In this document: piece by piece, positions 1-7,829 of the stretch
How the letters are laid out: each line of letters opens with the position of its first letter
Numbering within the stretch: position 1 is the stretch's first letter
Assembly: GCA_016874115.1 (NCBI GenBank)
Contig: VGVA01000007.1
Location: 1 to 49,267 of the forward strand
Direction: 5' to 3'
Length of the DNA: 49,267 nucleotides
From: Gammaproteobacteria bacterium
GTDB lineage: Bacteria > Pseudomonadota > Gammaproteobacteria > Methylococcales > Methylomonadaceae
Notes under the pieces: generated by a model
Databases searched by the model: none
The model's input: the letters and a program-made list of their open reading frames with translations, nothing else
Told to the model about the DNA's origin: nothing
Translations under genes and position numbers: made by a program

Positions 1-74
1 AGCAACCTATAACCTGCGACGACTTTGCAGCCTGAAAACCTGCGGAATTTTGGCCTTTTAACGACCAAGCTGCG

Positions 75-104
75 CCTGAAATGCACCAAAAAGGGCATTT
101 CAGG
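75..104. repeat. Perfect 10-bp inverted repeat (hairpin)
   Basis: CCTGAAATGC (75-84) pairs perfectly with GCATTTCAGG (95-104) around a 10-nt loop. No T-run follows on either strand, so a rho-independent terminator is not supported. It lies in a 242-nt stretch at the window edge in which I see no convincing gene; short reading frames there look spurious. A second short hairpin, GGGCAA/TTGCCC, lies about 20 bp further on. Confidence 0.5.
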
Positions 105-242
105 ATAAAAACCACTGAAAAGTGGGCAATTTTTTGCCCTGATGCATGGGGATCAAGATTCCTATATGTCGTTGGTCAAAGCAACGGCTGATTTTCAAAG
201 TAAATCGAGGTGCCCTCTTATTGTTTGCTTCAAAATAATAGC

Positions 243-656
243 TTATTTCCAGGGATTTCCGGAAAATTTTCCGCGTTGCGGATCCATTACATCCCACGGC
301 TGAGCAGATGACACCCAGATATCTTTATCCGGTTTATACCAGCCGGGATCGTCCAATGTTACCGCCGACACCGGCCTGACGCCGGTGAATTTGCTGTTCC
401 GCCCGAACAGAGATGTGCCGCACACTGGGCAAAAGGCGCGATACATGGTGTTGCCGCTATCGGCAAGGCTGGCGAATTCCTTATATTCCCCGGTAACTTC
501 CAGGGCGGACGCCGGTACAAACAACGTGGCAAAATGCGGTGCGCCAACCGCTTTTTGACAGGTGCGGCAATGGCAGATAGCCGTATCGACAGGCAGCGCA
601 TTAATTACATACCTGACCTTTCCACATAAACAACCGCCTGTAAGTGGTAATTCCAT
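243..656 (-). CDS. GFA family protein (glutathione-dependent formaldehyde-activating enzyme fold)
   Basis: A 137-residue protein of the GFA/CENP-V family, a small zinc-binding beta fold. The N-terminal GGCLCGKVRY motif supplies Cys10 and Cys12 (numbered from the upstream GTG at 659). Cys29, Cys31 and Cys34 follow in a CHCRTC motif, and Cys77/Cys80 in FCPVCG, which is the family's zinc-ligand layout. I prefer the ATG at 656 over the GTG at 659 because an AGGA sequence lies 8 nt before it. Most family members have no proven substrate, so formaldehyde chemistry should not be assumed even in a C1-using host. The gene stands alone, divergent from the methyltransferase at 835, with a palindrome in its promoter region. 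Confidence 0.85.
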   Translation of the reverse strand: MELPLTGGCLCGKVRYVINALPVDTAICHCRTCQKAVGAPHFATLFVPASALEVTGEYKEFASLADSGNTMYRAFCPVCGTSLFGRNSKFTGVRPVSAVTLDDPGWYKPDKDIWVSSAQPWDVMDPQRGKFSGNPWK

Positions 657-683
657 CACGCTCGTCCTATTAACAATCGCTAA

Positions 684-706
684 TTAGTCAATTGATTAAT
701 GACTAA
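684..706. promoter_or_regulatory. Operator-like inverted repeat between divergent genes
   Basis: TTAGTCA (684-690) and TGACTAA (700-706) form a perfect 7-bp dyad with a 9-bp AT-rich spacer. It lies 28 bp upstream of the GFA start and about 130 bp upstream of the methyltransferase start. Half-site length and spacing fit a dimeric regulator site. No regulator gene is nearby, and one ATTAAT copy falls inside the spacer, so the symmetry may be partly accidental. Confidence 0.35.
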
Positions 707-834
707 AGTTCAGCCGGGGCTGCACCTTTACGAATTAAACAAAAGATATTTAATTCAGATAGCTACCGTTTAATATTTGTATAATATTCGAGTTCAATAA
801 TGCAATATGCTGATTAATAATACGTCTATTAATA

Positions 835-1452
835 ATGAAACCTGACGGCAAAGTCACCCGGCAACGCTACGACCGGCTTGCGCCTTTTTTCGATTTACTG
901 GAAGCACCCATGGAAGGTTTGTTTTTGAGAACCTGGCGGGAACTGTTGTGGCGAAAAGTAAGCGGTTACCACATTCTGGAAGTAGGCGTCGGCACCGGCA
1001 AAAATTTCGACTTTTATCCGCAAAACGCCAGAATAACCGCTATCGATTTCAGCCCTAACATGTTAAAGCAGGCGGAACTGACCAAAGCCCGCAAGGGGGT
1101 TACCGTGGAACTGGCATTAATGGACGTGCAATCGTTAGCTTATGCCGATAACAGCTTTGACGCCGTCGTCAGTACATGCGTCTTTTGCTCGGTTCCTCAG
1201 CCCAGCAAGGGTTTGAAGGAGTTGTACCGCGTCTGCAAACCCGGCGGACAGGTGCTGCTGCTGGAACATGTGCTCAGCGCAAACCCGTTAATAGCAAAAC
1301 TTATGAATTTTTTCAACCCGCTGGCGGTCAGACTGACCGGCGCCAACATTAACCGGGAAACGGTAAAAAACGTTCAAGCCTGCGGTTTTTCTTCTGTACG
1401 GGTGGATAAAGAAAGCGGCGATATTTTCAAGCTGATTGAAGCCCTCAAGTAA
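835..1452 (+). CDS. Class I SAM-dependent methyltransferase
   Basis: A 205-residue Methyltransf_11-type enzyme. Motif I is ILEVGVGTGKN at about residues 45-55, with the acidic residue of motif II in ITAIDFS about 22 residues later and a post-motif region VCKPGGQVLLLEHV near residue 133. The opening YDRLAPFFDLLE and the overall pattern resemble UbiE/COQ5-like enzymes and bacterial phospholipid N-methyltransferases (PmtA type), but the substrate cannot be read from sequence. The ATG follows an AT-rich leader containing two ATTAAT copies and no clear Shine-Dalgarno sequence. It is single and divergent from the GFA gene. Confidence 0.8.
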   Translation: MKPDGKVTRQRYDRLAPFFDLLEAPMEGLFLRTWRELLWRKVSGYHILEVGVGTGKNFDFYPQNARITAIDFSPNMLKQAELTKARKGVTVELALMDVQSLAYADNSFDAVVSTCVFCSVPQPSKGLKELYRVCKPGGQVLLLEHVLSANPLIAKLMNFFNPLAVRLTGANINRETVKNVQACGFSSVRVDKESGDIFKLIEALK

Positions 1453-1593
1453 CAACCGCCGGAAAAAATCCAGGTCCGCAACAATCCTTTTATTAATACG
1501 CCATGACAGCGGCAACTACTGCGGCTAAAAAATAGCCTAGCTTTTGTTGAATTTAGGTAAAATATCGAATCAGCATCGCCATTAATCCCATCC

Positions 1594-2196
1594 GTGAAAC
1601 AGCTTGAAGAATTAGTCCAAACACCCCTGCCTACCCGTTACGGCGATTTTTTGCTGCATTATTACCGCAGCAGCATCGATGACAAGGAGCATCTTGCCTT
1701 GGTTAAAGGCGACGTGGCTGGCAAATCCAACATACCGGTGCGCATTCATTCCGAATGCTTTACCGGCGATGTGTTGGGTTCCGTGCGCTGCGACTGCGGC
1801 GAACAGTTGGCTATGTCGATGCAGATGATTAATGAAGCCAAAGCCGGCGTATTGATTTACTTGCGTCAGGAAGGCCGCGGCATCGGCCTGTTAAAAAAAC
1901 TGCAAGCCTACAATTTGCAGGATCAGGGCATGGATACGGTAGACGCCAATATTCAACTCGGCCATCTGGCGGATGAACGCGAATACGATGTGGCGGCATT
2001 AATTTTAAAAAACCTGCGCGTTAAATCGATTGAGTTAATCACTAATAACCCAAAGAAAATTAATGCCTTGGAAAAGCTTGGCATTGAAGTTGCCATGCGA
2101 ATACCGATCATCGCCCCAACTCACCAGCACAACCTGAGCTACTTAAAAACCAAGGCCAAGAAAATGGCGCACATGCTGTTTGAAGGTAAGTTGTGA
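1594..2196 (+). CDS. ribA: GTP cyclohydrolase II
   Basis: Opens the GTP imidazole ring to give the first pyrimidine intermediate of riboflavin synthesis, releasing formate and pyrophosphate. The zinc ligands are visible as Cys55, Cys66 and Cys68 in SECFTGDVLGSVRCDCGE. The catalytic and substrate-binding stretch YLRQEGRGIGL follows at residues 89-99, and the C-terminal TNNPKK motif is present. The length (200 aa) is that of a free-standing RibA with no RibB domain. It starts at GTG 1594; no in-frame ATG is better placed. It stands alone rather than in a rib operon, and its stop codon directly abuts the stop of the convergent YcxB-like gene. Confidence 0.95.
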   Translation: MKQLEELVQTPLPTRYGDFLLHYYRSSIDDKEHLALVKGDVAGKSNIPVRIHSECFTGDVLGSVRCDCGEQLAMSMQMINEAKAGVLIYLRQEGRGIGLLKKLQAYNLQDQGMDTVDANIQLGHLADEREYDVAALILKNLRVKSIELITNNPKKINALEKLGIEVAMRIPIIAPTHQHNLSYLKTKAKKMAHMLFEGKL

Positions 2197-2730
2197 TCAA
2201 CCGCCGTGTAATTCGATCATCTTCTCGACCTGCTTGGCGAAAGCTTTGAGGTCGCCGCGTTTTAGCGTGGCTTCAGGGATAACTAATGCCGTCGTTAAGT
2301 CGAAGTAGATAAAAACATAACCGGGACCGTAATCCACGCGCATTAATTCCGGCCAGGCCATCTTGTTTTTGCCGGACGGCGATTGTTCGAACAAAAACTG
2401 CGGATTGGCCGGATCGATAGTTAATACATACGTGCCGAACATTTTTTTCCGTTCGGTATAGGTGTAAGTCCTGAGAATCTGCCGTCCTGCATTCAGCAGA
2501 ATAAGCCGGGGCGACAACCATGACCACAATACTGCCACTAAAAAGATATAGCCGGCAGCCTTTAAATCGACATAATAGTAATAATAAAACGTCCCGATCA
2601 ACATCATAATACCGGGCACGATCCAACGGTTTTTTTTGAACTGATTTTTATACTCTTCGGTATCTTGATACCGTATCTCGTTGAACTTAATTAAATCGTC
2701 TTCTTTAAATTCGTATTCTATTTCCAGCAT
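2197..2730 (-). CDS. YcxB-like membrane protein
   Basis: A 177-residue protein of unknown function. Two hydrophobic segments lie at about residues 37-52 and 58-75 (a Tyr-rich run, then YIFLVAVLWSWL), separated by a very short turn. A C-terminal beta-rich cytoplasmic domain carries the YcxB pattern: a MAWPELMRVDYGPGYVFIYF stretch, then a short helix with a predicted amphipathic end. It is convergent with ribA, stop to stop with no gap. Function is unknown for the family. Confidence 0.7.
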   Translation of the reverse strand: MLEIEYEFKEDDLIKFNEIRYQDTEEYKNQFKKNRWIVPGIMMLIGTFYYYYYVDLKAAGYIFLVAVLWSWLSPRLILLNAGRQILRTYTYTERKKMFGTYVLTIDPANPQFLFEQSPSGKNKMAWPELMRVDYGPGYVFIYFDLTTALVIPEATLKRGDLKAFAKQVEKMIELHGG

Positions 2731-2734
2731 ATTA

Positions 2735-2897
2735 TTTTAATTTATTAAGTTATAGATGGATTTTTAAAAAATCCGTAGCTCCCACTTCATATGCGAGGCG
2801 CACGGAAAACAGCCGGAGTGTACATGAAGTTCATGAGGATTACGAGTGCCGCGCTACCCAGCATTCGGAACACATAGCCGGTTTTTTCAGGCATTCA
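2735..2897. other. Gap between YcxB-like and ndh genes, possible non-coding repeat
   Basis: No gene is seen. It holds an AT hairpin (GGATTTT 2758-2764 with AAAATCC 2768-2774) and an odd perfect palindrome, CATGAA-G-TTCATG, at about 2824-2836, inside a GC-richer stretch whose texture differs from the surrounding AT-rich spacers. The stretch looks like a dispersed intergenic element, but I cannot show a second copy in this window. Confidence 0.25.
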
Positions 2898-4199
2898 TTA
2901 ATGCATTTTAATCTTACTATGGGCCGTACGCCGGAACAGATTGGACATGGTCAACAACAGGGTTCGATAGTAACCGTGAATCGCCACCTGGTGCATTTTG
3001 TATAACGATAGGTAAACCACTCTAGCAATAAAACCGCCGATGGTAACGGTACCCATGAGATTTCCCATGAGATTGCCAATCGTCGAATATTTACCCAAAC
3101 TGACCAATGATCCGTAATCGTGATACACATATTTAATTAACGACTGACCGTTGAGCCTATTAATTAATGACTTGCTTAAGGTTGAAGCCTGCTGATGGGC
3201 AGCTTGCGCCCTGGGCGGCACACCTTTTTCATGACCGAGCCAAGGACACGCGGCGCAATCGCCAATTGCAAAGATATTTTCATCCAGTGTTTGCAAATAT
3301 TGATTAACCACCAGTTGATTAATCACACTGGTTTCTAAACCGTCCAGCCGTTTTATCCAGTCGGGCGCTTTGATGCCCGCCGCCCAAACTTTTATATCCG
3401 CCGGAATAAACTCACCATCCAGCGTTTTTACACCTTTGTCGGTAATTTCAATTACCCGGCAACCCAGTTTGAGATCGATGCCCAGTTTAGCCAATTGATT
3501 TTTCGTCGCATTGGCCAATTTTGGCGGTAATGCCGGCAGTAACTGCGGCGAGGCTTCAATGATGGTCATCTTTACGTTGCTGGATTTTTCCAGGCCGTAC
3601 ATCGCCAGCATATCCGTCACTTCGTGCAGTTCCGCTGATAATTCCACGCCGGTCGCACCGCCGCCGATAATGGCTATCGACAGACCTTTCTCTTTCTGCT
3701 TACCAATCGCCACCACCGATTTAATGTACGATTCCACCATGTGTTTTTGAAAGCGGAAGGCCTGCGCCGTGGAATCCAGGAAATAACAATACTTATCGAC
3801 GCCTTTAATGGCGAAAGTATTGCTTTCGCTACCGATGGCTATGACCAGCGTATCGTAGGAAAACGTCCGCTTTGGGATAATTTCTTCACCGTCATCGTTA
3901 TACGTCGGGCTGGTGTAAATTTCTTTGCGCTTGCGATCCAGGCCGTCCATTTTTCCGATGCGGAAGCGAAAATGATTGCGGTAAGCCTGGGCGATATAAT
4001 CCACCTGTTCGGCTTCATCCAGCGTACCCGCAGCCACTTCATGTAACAAGGGCTTCCAGATATGTGTAGTCGTCGCATCCAACAACATTACTTCCGCCAA
4101 GCCTTTTTTGCCTAGTTTATTGCCCAGGCTGGTGGCAAGCTCAAGCCCTGCCGCGCCGCCGCCGACAATGACAATCTTATGTTTCTTATTCTCAGTCAT
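2898..4199 (-). CDS. ndh: Type II NADH dehydrogenase (NAD(P)/FAD-dependent oxidoreductase)
   Basis: A single-subunit, non-proton-pumping NADH:quinone oxidoreductase attached to the inner membrane. The FAD-binding Rossmann motif is VGGGAAGLELA near the N-terminus; the NADH-binding one is IIGGGATGVELSAEL at about residue 175. A second FAD signature, IFAIGDCAA, is near residue 310. The C-terminal part has a hydrophobic amphipathic tail typical of membrane-bound NDH-2. I use the ATG at 4199; a GTG nine bases upstream is an alternative. The stop codon TAA lies inside an ATTAAT copy. It would feed electrons to quinone without energy conservation. The gene stands alone. Confidence 0.88.
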   Translation of the reverse strand: MTENKKHKIVIVGGGAAGLELATSLGNKLGKKGLAEVMLLDATTTHIWKPLLHEVAAGTLDEAEQVDYIAQAYRNHFRFRIGKMDGLDRKRKEIYTSPTYNDDGEEIIPKRTFSYDTLVIAIGSESNTFAIKGVDKYCYFLDSTAQAFRFQKHMVESYIKSVVAIGKQKEKGLSIAIIGGGATGVELSAELHEVTDMLAMYGLEKSSNVKMTIIEASPQLLPALPPKLANATKNQLAKLGIDLKLGCRVIEITDKGVKTLDGEFIPADIKVWAAGIKAPDWIKRLDGLETSVINQLVVNQYLQTLDENIFAIGDCAACPWLGHEKGVPPRAQAAHQQASTLSKSLINRLNGQSLIKYVYHDYGSLVSLGKYSTIGNLMGNLMGTVTIGGFIARVVYLSLYKMHQVAIHGYYRTLLLTMSNLFRRTAHSKIKMH

Positions 4200-4424
4200 T
4201 GCAACCACACACCCACCCGTTAATTTAGTTTATCATCGAAGTAATTTTAACTCCGGTTTATTAATCCTGCGGTTGTACATTATTTTCCATTGCAGTATAT
4301 ACTGATTAGCCTAGACAAGTGATAATCAAGCAACGGATTTTCTTCTCTTTTTCGAAAATAATAGCGATTCATTGCAAAGATTTGGTATAAATTATTCATT
4401 AATAATAACAATAAGGAAATCACC

Positions 4425-5270
4425 ATGACCACAACCGCAACAGTCGCCACACTTTGGCGTTATCCCGTTAAATCCATGATGGGGGAAGAACTTAATGGCG
4501 CAAATATCACCGTCAACGGACTTCTGGGCGATCGCGCGTATGCGCTGGTCGATGTAGCCACCGGTAAGGTTATCAGCGCCAAAAATCCCAAAAAATGGCC
4601 GGATTTCTTCATCTATCGCGCCAGCTATACCGCGCCTTTGACCGCAAATAGCTTGCAACCGGTATGGATTACCTTGCCCGATGGCGGCATTGTACGTAGC
4701 GATCAACCCGACATTAACGATAAATTGTCCGCTGCCTTGGGCCATCCGGTAACTCTGCAATCTCAATCGCCAAAAGACGCCAAGCTGGAACAATACTGGC
4801 CTGAGTACGACGGCGAAGCGAATGAAATTTCCAACGAAGCAGTGGCCGGCGACGCGCCGCAAGGCAGTTTTTTCGATTACGCCGCCTTGCATCTATTAAC
4901 CACCAGTTCCATAGCGGCCATGCAAAGCCATTACCCGGAAGGCCGCTTTGAAGTACGCCGATTCCGACCCAACATCATGGTGGACACCGGCGGCCAGGAA
5001 GGTTTCGTGGAAAATAACTGGGTCGGCCTTACCATCAAAATTGGCGATAGTCTGCGCTTGCAAGTAACAGACCCTTGTCCGCGCTGCGTCATGCCCACGC
5101 TCGCCCAGGGCGATCTGCCGCAAGACAACGGCATTTTCAAAAACGGCATTGCCCGCAACAAACCGATGGTGCCGTTTGCCGGTAAGGAACTGCCCAGCGT
5201 TGGCGTGTATGCGCGAGTATTAACGCCGGGTTGGGTGAAACGCGGTGACGCCATCAGTATTGAAGGTTAA
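4425..5270 (+). CDS. MOSC domain protein with MOSC N-terminal beta-barrel domain
   Basis: A 281-residue protein with the MOSC_N domain first (WRYPVKSMMGEEL at about residues 12-24, GDRAYALVD at about 36) and a C-terminal MOSC domain. The putative molybdenum-cofactor cysteine region is DPCPRCVMPT at about residues 217-226. MOSC proteins carry Mo cofactor or transfer sulfur. The family includes YcbX and the mARC reductases of N-hydroxylated compounds, so a detoxification reductase is possible but unproven. No ferredoxin domain follows, unlike E. coli YcbX. A good AAGGAAA ribosome site precedes the ATG. Its stop overlaps the nominal start of the next gene. Confidence 0.85.
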   Translation: MTTTATVATLWRYPVKSMMGEELNGANITVNGLLGDRAYALVDVATGKVISAKNPKKWPDFFIYRASYTAPLTANSLQPVWITLPDGGIVRSDQPDINDKLSAALGHPVTLQSQSPKDAKLEQYWPEYDGEANEISNEAVAGDAPQGSFFDYAALHLLTTSSIAAMQSHYPEGRFEVRRFRPNIMVDTGGQEGFVENNWVGLTIKIGDSLRLQVTDPCPRCVMPTLAQGDLPQDNGIFKNGIARNKPMVPFAGKELPSVGVYARVLTPGWVKRGDAISIEG

Positions 5271-5787
5271 GCTAGGGGCAAACAAGATCGATGCCGTACT
5301 GATTAATAAAAATACGGCATCGTCGGTTACTAATGTTGAGTGGAATTGCCTGTCATTAAAGCAATCCTTACGCCGTTCCGCCATCTCCTTCGCTTGGTGC
5401 TGCCTCTTCCTTACTTCGGGCTGCGCGGTTACGCCGGAAACCCTTTGCCCAAACGGCCAGAAACCGGCCATTAATGATCTGCTTTACTTGGGTACAGCCA
5501 CACCCAAAGGTATTGTCAATCCCGAAGACTGGCTACAGTTTCTTAAAATTTCGGTAACTCCTAGATTTCCCAATGGTTTTTCTTTTTGGCCGGCGCAAGG
5601 CCAATGGCAAAGCAACACCGGCATCATTGTTTATGAAGCAAGCTACATCCTGAATTTAATCCATCCCAATGACGGCAAAAATGAAACGGCAGTTAACGCC
5701 ATTATTAACGACTACCGGCAACATTTTGAGCAGGAAGCGGTGTTGCGGGTGCAAAGCCCCGTATGTACGAGCCTGAATAAACTCTAA
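5245..5787 (+). CDS. DUF3574 domain lipoprotein
   Basis: The C-terminal 120 residues match the DUF3574 pattern (ISVTPRFPNGFSFWPAQGQW, then GIIVYEASYIL). Ahead of it lies a lipobox-like LFLTSGC, suggesting a secreted lipoprotein, but the start is unclear. The frame is open back to an ATG at 5245, inside the MOSC gene, which would put about 50 unlikely residues before the signal peptide. No ATG, GTG or TTG lies in frame nearer the signal, so either the long form, a rare start (ATT or CTG) or an upstream frameshift must be assumed. A 10-bp hairpin lies within this doubtful leader. Function of the family is unknown. Confidence 0.6.
   Translation: MTPSVLKVKLGANKIDAVLINKNTASSVTNVEWNCLSLKQSLRRSAISFAWCCLFLTSGCAVTPETLCPNGQKPAINDLLYLGTATPKGIVNPEDWLQFLKISVTPRFPNGFSFWPAQGQWQSNTGIIVYEASYILNLIHPNDGKNETAVNAIINDYRQHFEQEAVLRVQSPVCTSLNKL
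5289..5322 (+). repeat. Perfect 10-bp hairpin in the DUF3574 leader
   Basis: CGATGCCGTA (5289-5298) pairs with TACGGCATCG (5313-5322) around a 14-nt AT-rich loop that includes one ATTAAT. It begins 18 bp after the MOSC stop. There is no T-run after the stem, so it is a poor terminator; it could mark an mRNA processing or translation-control structure ahead of the DUF3574 gene. Confidence 0.5.
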
Positions 5788-5832
5788 ATCCCGCTTGTGT
5801 GCTCTGTGCCGAAAAACCCGTCGACAGTTGAT

Positions 5833-6939
5833 TTATAAAACGAAAAAATGCACCAGCAACCAGGCCAAACCGCCTGCGGCGGGAATTGTTAAAACCCATG
5901 CCCAGATAATCCGCTCGATAACAGTTAATTTAAGCGCATGAGGATTTTTAGCGAAGCCCACCCCCATGATTGCAGTGGAAATACTGTGTGTGGTGGACAC
6001 CGGCATTCCAAAATGGGCAGCAGTTAGTAGAATGGTAGCCGAACTGGTTTCCGCGGCAAAGCCGTTAATGGGATGCAATTTCACCATTTTATGGCCTAAG
6101 GTTTTAATGATCCGCCAGCCACCGACTGCCGTGCCTGCCGCCATCACCACGGCGCAGGTGAAGATAATCCAGGTGTCGATATGTTTTTCGTCGCCGCTTG
6201 GCCGTAAAAACTCGGCCCACTCCGGCAAATTTTCCAGCGTACCCGCACCATTGGCGGCAAAAATCGCCAACGCGATAATACCCATGGTTTTTTGCGCATC
6301 GTTACTGCCGTGAGCAAAACCCATGTAACCGGCGGATAAAAGCTGCGCTTTGCCGAATACGTAATTAATCCACTTGGGACGCGCCATTTGCGCCAATTTA
6401 CCGCCCGCCGAATTCATCCCGCTGATAATCGCCATTAATGTACCCATAATCAGGATACCCAGAGAAAAACCGGCCACAGGCGAACTGACCATCGGGATGG
6501 CCACTTTCCACAGTAAGCCTTTGTTGTCCGTCCATACGGCAGCGGTCTTCGACCAGATTAATACGTCGACATTATTATCGACAGCAGCCAATGCCGCACC
6601 GCATAAGCCGCCGATCAATGCATGGCTGGACGATGAAGGCAAACCCAACGCCCAAGTGATGAGATTCCACACGATAGCGCCGGTTAATGCGCATATTAAG
6701 ATCGGCGAGGTAACGGTAACCAGATCGGTATTCACCAAACCGGACGAAATCGTTTTTGCAACCGCCGTACCCCACAGCGCACCAACTAGGTTTGTAGCCG
6801 CCGCCAAAAACACCGCCTGCGTTGGCGTCAACACTTTCGTAGCAACCACGGTGGCAATAGAATTCGCCGTATCGTGAAAGCCATTAATGAATTCAAAGAC
6901 GAGCGCCGCCAGAATGACGAGCAAAAGCAGGTTCAGCAT
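5833..6939 (-). CDS. pitA: Inorganic phosphate transporter, Pit family
   Basis: A low-affinity phosphate (metal-phosphate) symporter of the inner membrane. The duplicated PiT signature is visible: FEFINGFHDTANSIAT near residue 16 in the first half and GFAHGSNDAQKTMGIIALA near residue 207 in the second, with GLPSSSSHALIGG and MPVSTTHSIS as the paired internal repeats. The protein (368 aa) is hydrophobic throughout. It is the second gene of a pair, starting 9 nt after the DUF47 gene stops, an arrangement typical of Pit plus its PhoU-like accessory. No Pho box was recognised upstream. Confidence 0.93.
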   Translation of the reverse strand: MLNLLLLVILAALVFEFINGFHDTANSIATVVATKVLTPTQAVFLAAATNLVGALWGTAVAKTISSGLVNTDLVTVTSPILICALTGAIVWNLITWALGLPSSSSHALIGGLCGAALAAVDNNVDVLIWSKTAAVWTDNKGLLWKVAIPMVSSPVAGFSLGILIMGTLMAIISGMNSAGGKLAQMARPKWINYVFGKAQLLSAGYMGFAHGSNDAQKTMGIIALAIFAANGAGTLENLPEWAEFLRPSGDEKHIDTWIIFTCAVVMAAGTAVGGWRIIKTLGHKMVKLHPINGFAAETSSATILLTAAHFGMPVSTTHSISTAIMGVGFAKNPHALKLTVIERIIWAWVLTIPAAGGLAWLLVHFFVL

Positions 6940-6948
6940 AGCGGTCCC

Positions 6949-7578
6949 TTATGAATTTTTTAAGACGATATGGTAAATAACATTACCGGCGTCACGGCAG
7001 CGGTCGATGGCTTTTTCCAAAATCTCAAACAAATCTTTTTTGATGAGATAGCGCATGGGATCGGTTTCGCTGGCGTAAGCATCTTTATATAATTCAAGGA
7101 TTTGCCTGTCCGCCTCGCCTTCGATGGCCTGAAGTTCGTCATTCAAGCCCTTGATTTTATCCAGATCCATGCCGTTACGCAGTTGCGCCACCATTTGCCC
7201 GACCACGTCGCAGGCCTGCTCCAGCATAGCCGCGCGATTAACAAAATCGACATCGCCAACGCGACCCGAAGCAATAGCATACCGTTCGGCGAATTTTTCC
7301 ACGACTTTAGGAATTTTGTACAAAGCGCCGTTCAGGGCTTCGATATCTTCCCGTTCCAACACGGTAACAAAGGTATTAACCAGCTCTTCGCTGATCTGGC
7401 GAAATAAATCTTTTTCCCGGCGGCGCGCCTGTTTAAATTTTTCCAAAGAACGTTCCGACGGCGGCGTACTAAGTAATTCCCCCAGGGCTTTGGTGGACGA
7501 GCGGGCGGATTCGGCGCTGGCTTCCAGCAAACCGTAAAATTTATCGCCTTTACCAAAGATGGTTTGCAATGAGAACAT
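6949..7578 (-). CDS. DUF47 / PhoU-like Pit accessory protein
   Basis: A 209-residue all-helical protein of the DUF47 (YkaA, Pit accessory) family, a distant relative of PhoU. The family pattern is clear: an early FYGLLEASAE segment, repeated E/D-rich helices thought to bind metal, and a C-terminal KKDLFEILEKAIDRCRDAGNVI stretch. Such proteins are encoded directly upstream of Pit transporters and are thought to modulate them. Here the gene precedes pitA by 9 nt. A GGGGAAAA ribosome site precedes the ATG. Confidence 0.88.
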   Translation of the reverse strand: MFSLQTIFGKGDKFYGLLEASAESARSSTKALGELLSTPPSERSLEKFKQARRREKDLFRQISEELVNTFVTVLEREDIEALNGALYKIPKVVEKFAERYAIASGRVGDVDFVNRAAMLEQACDVVGQMVAQLRNGMDLDKIKGLNDELQAIEGEADRQILELYKDAYASETDPMRYLIKKDLFEILEKAIDRCRDAGNVIYHIVLKNS

Positions 7579-7829
7579 GTGGTTTTCCCCGTTTATACTA
7601 TTGATATTATTGAGTTTAAAGCCATCCGCACCGTTTTGATGCTATAAAAAAAGGGATAGCGGAATTATATTCGGCTACAACAACCTGCCAAGCAGACATG
7701 TTATTAATGAAATTGAGATGCATTTATTATCGCATAACTTTCGCAACAGAAAAAAAGCATGATTAATAACCCGGAAATATTTTCACCGGCAGAACAGCAT
7801 TAATTTTATAAGGCTACCACTTTGCGTAA

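Noticed and set aside
105-242. Possible small gene at the left edge
   Set aside because: No frame with a start, ribosome site and family resemblance; the available frames run into the GFA gene or stop early.
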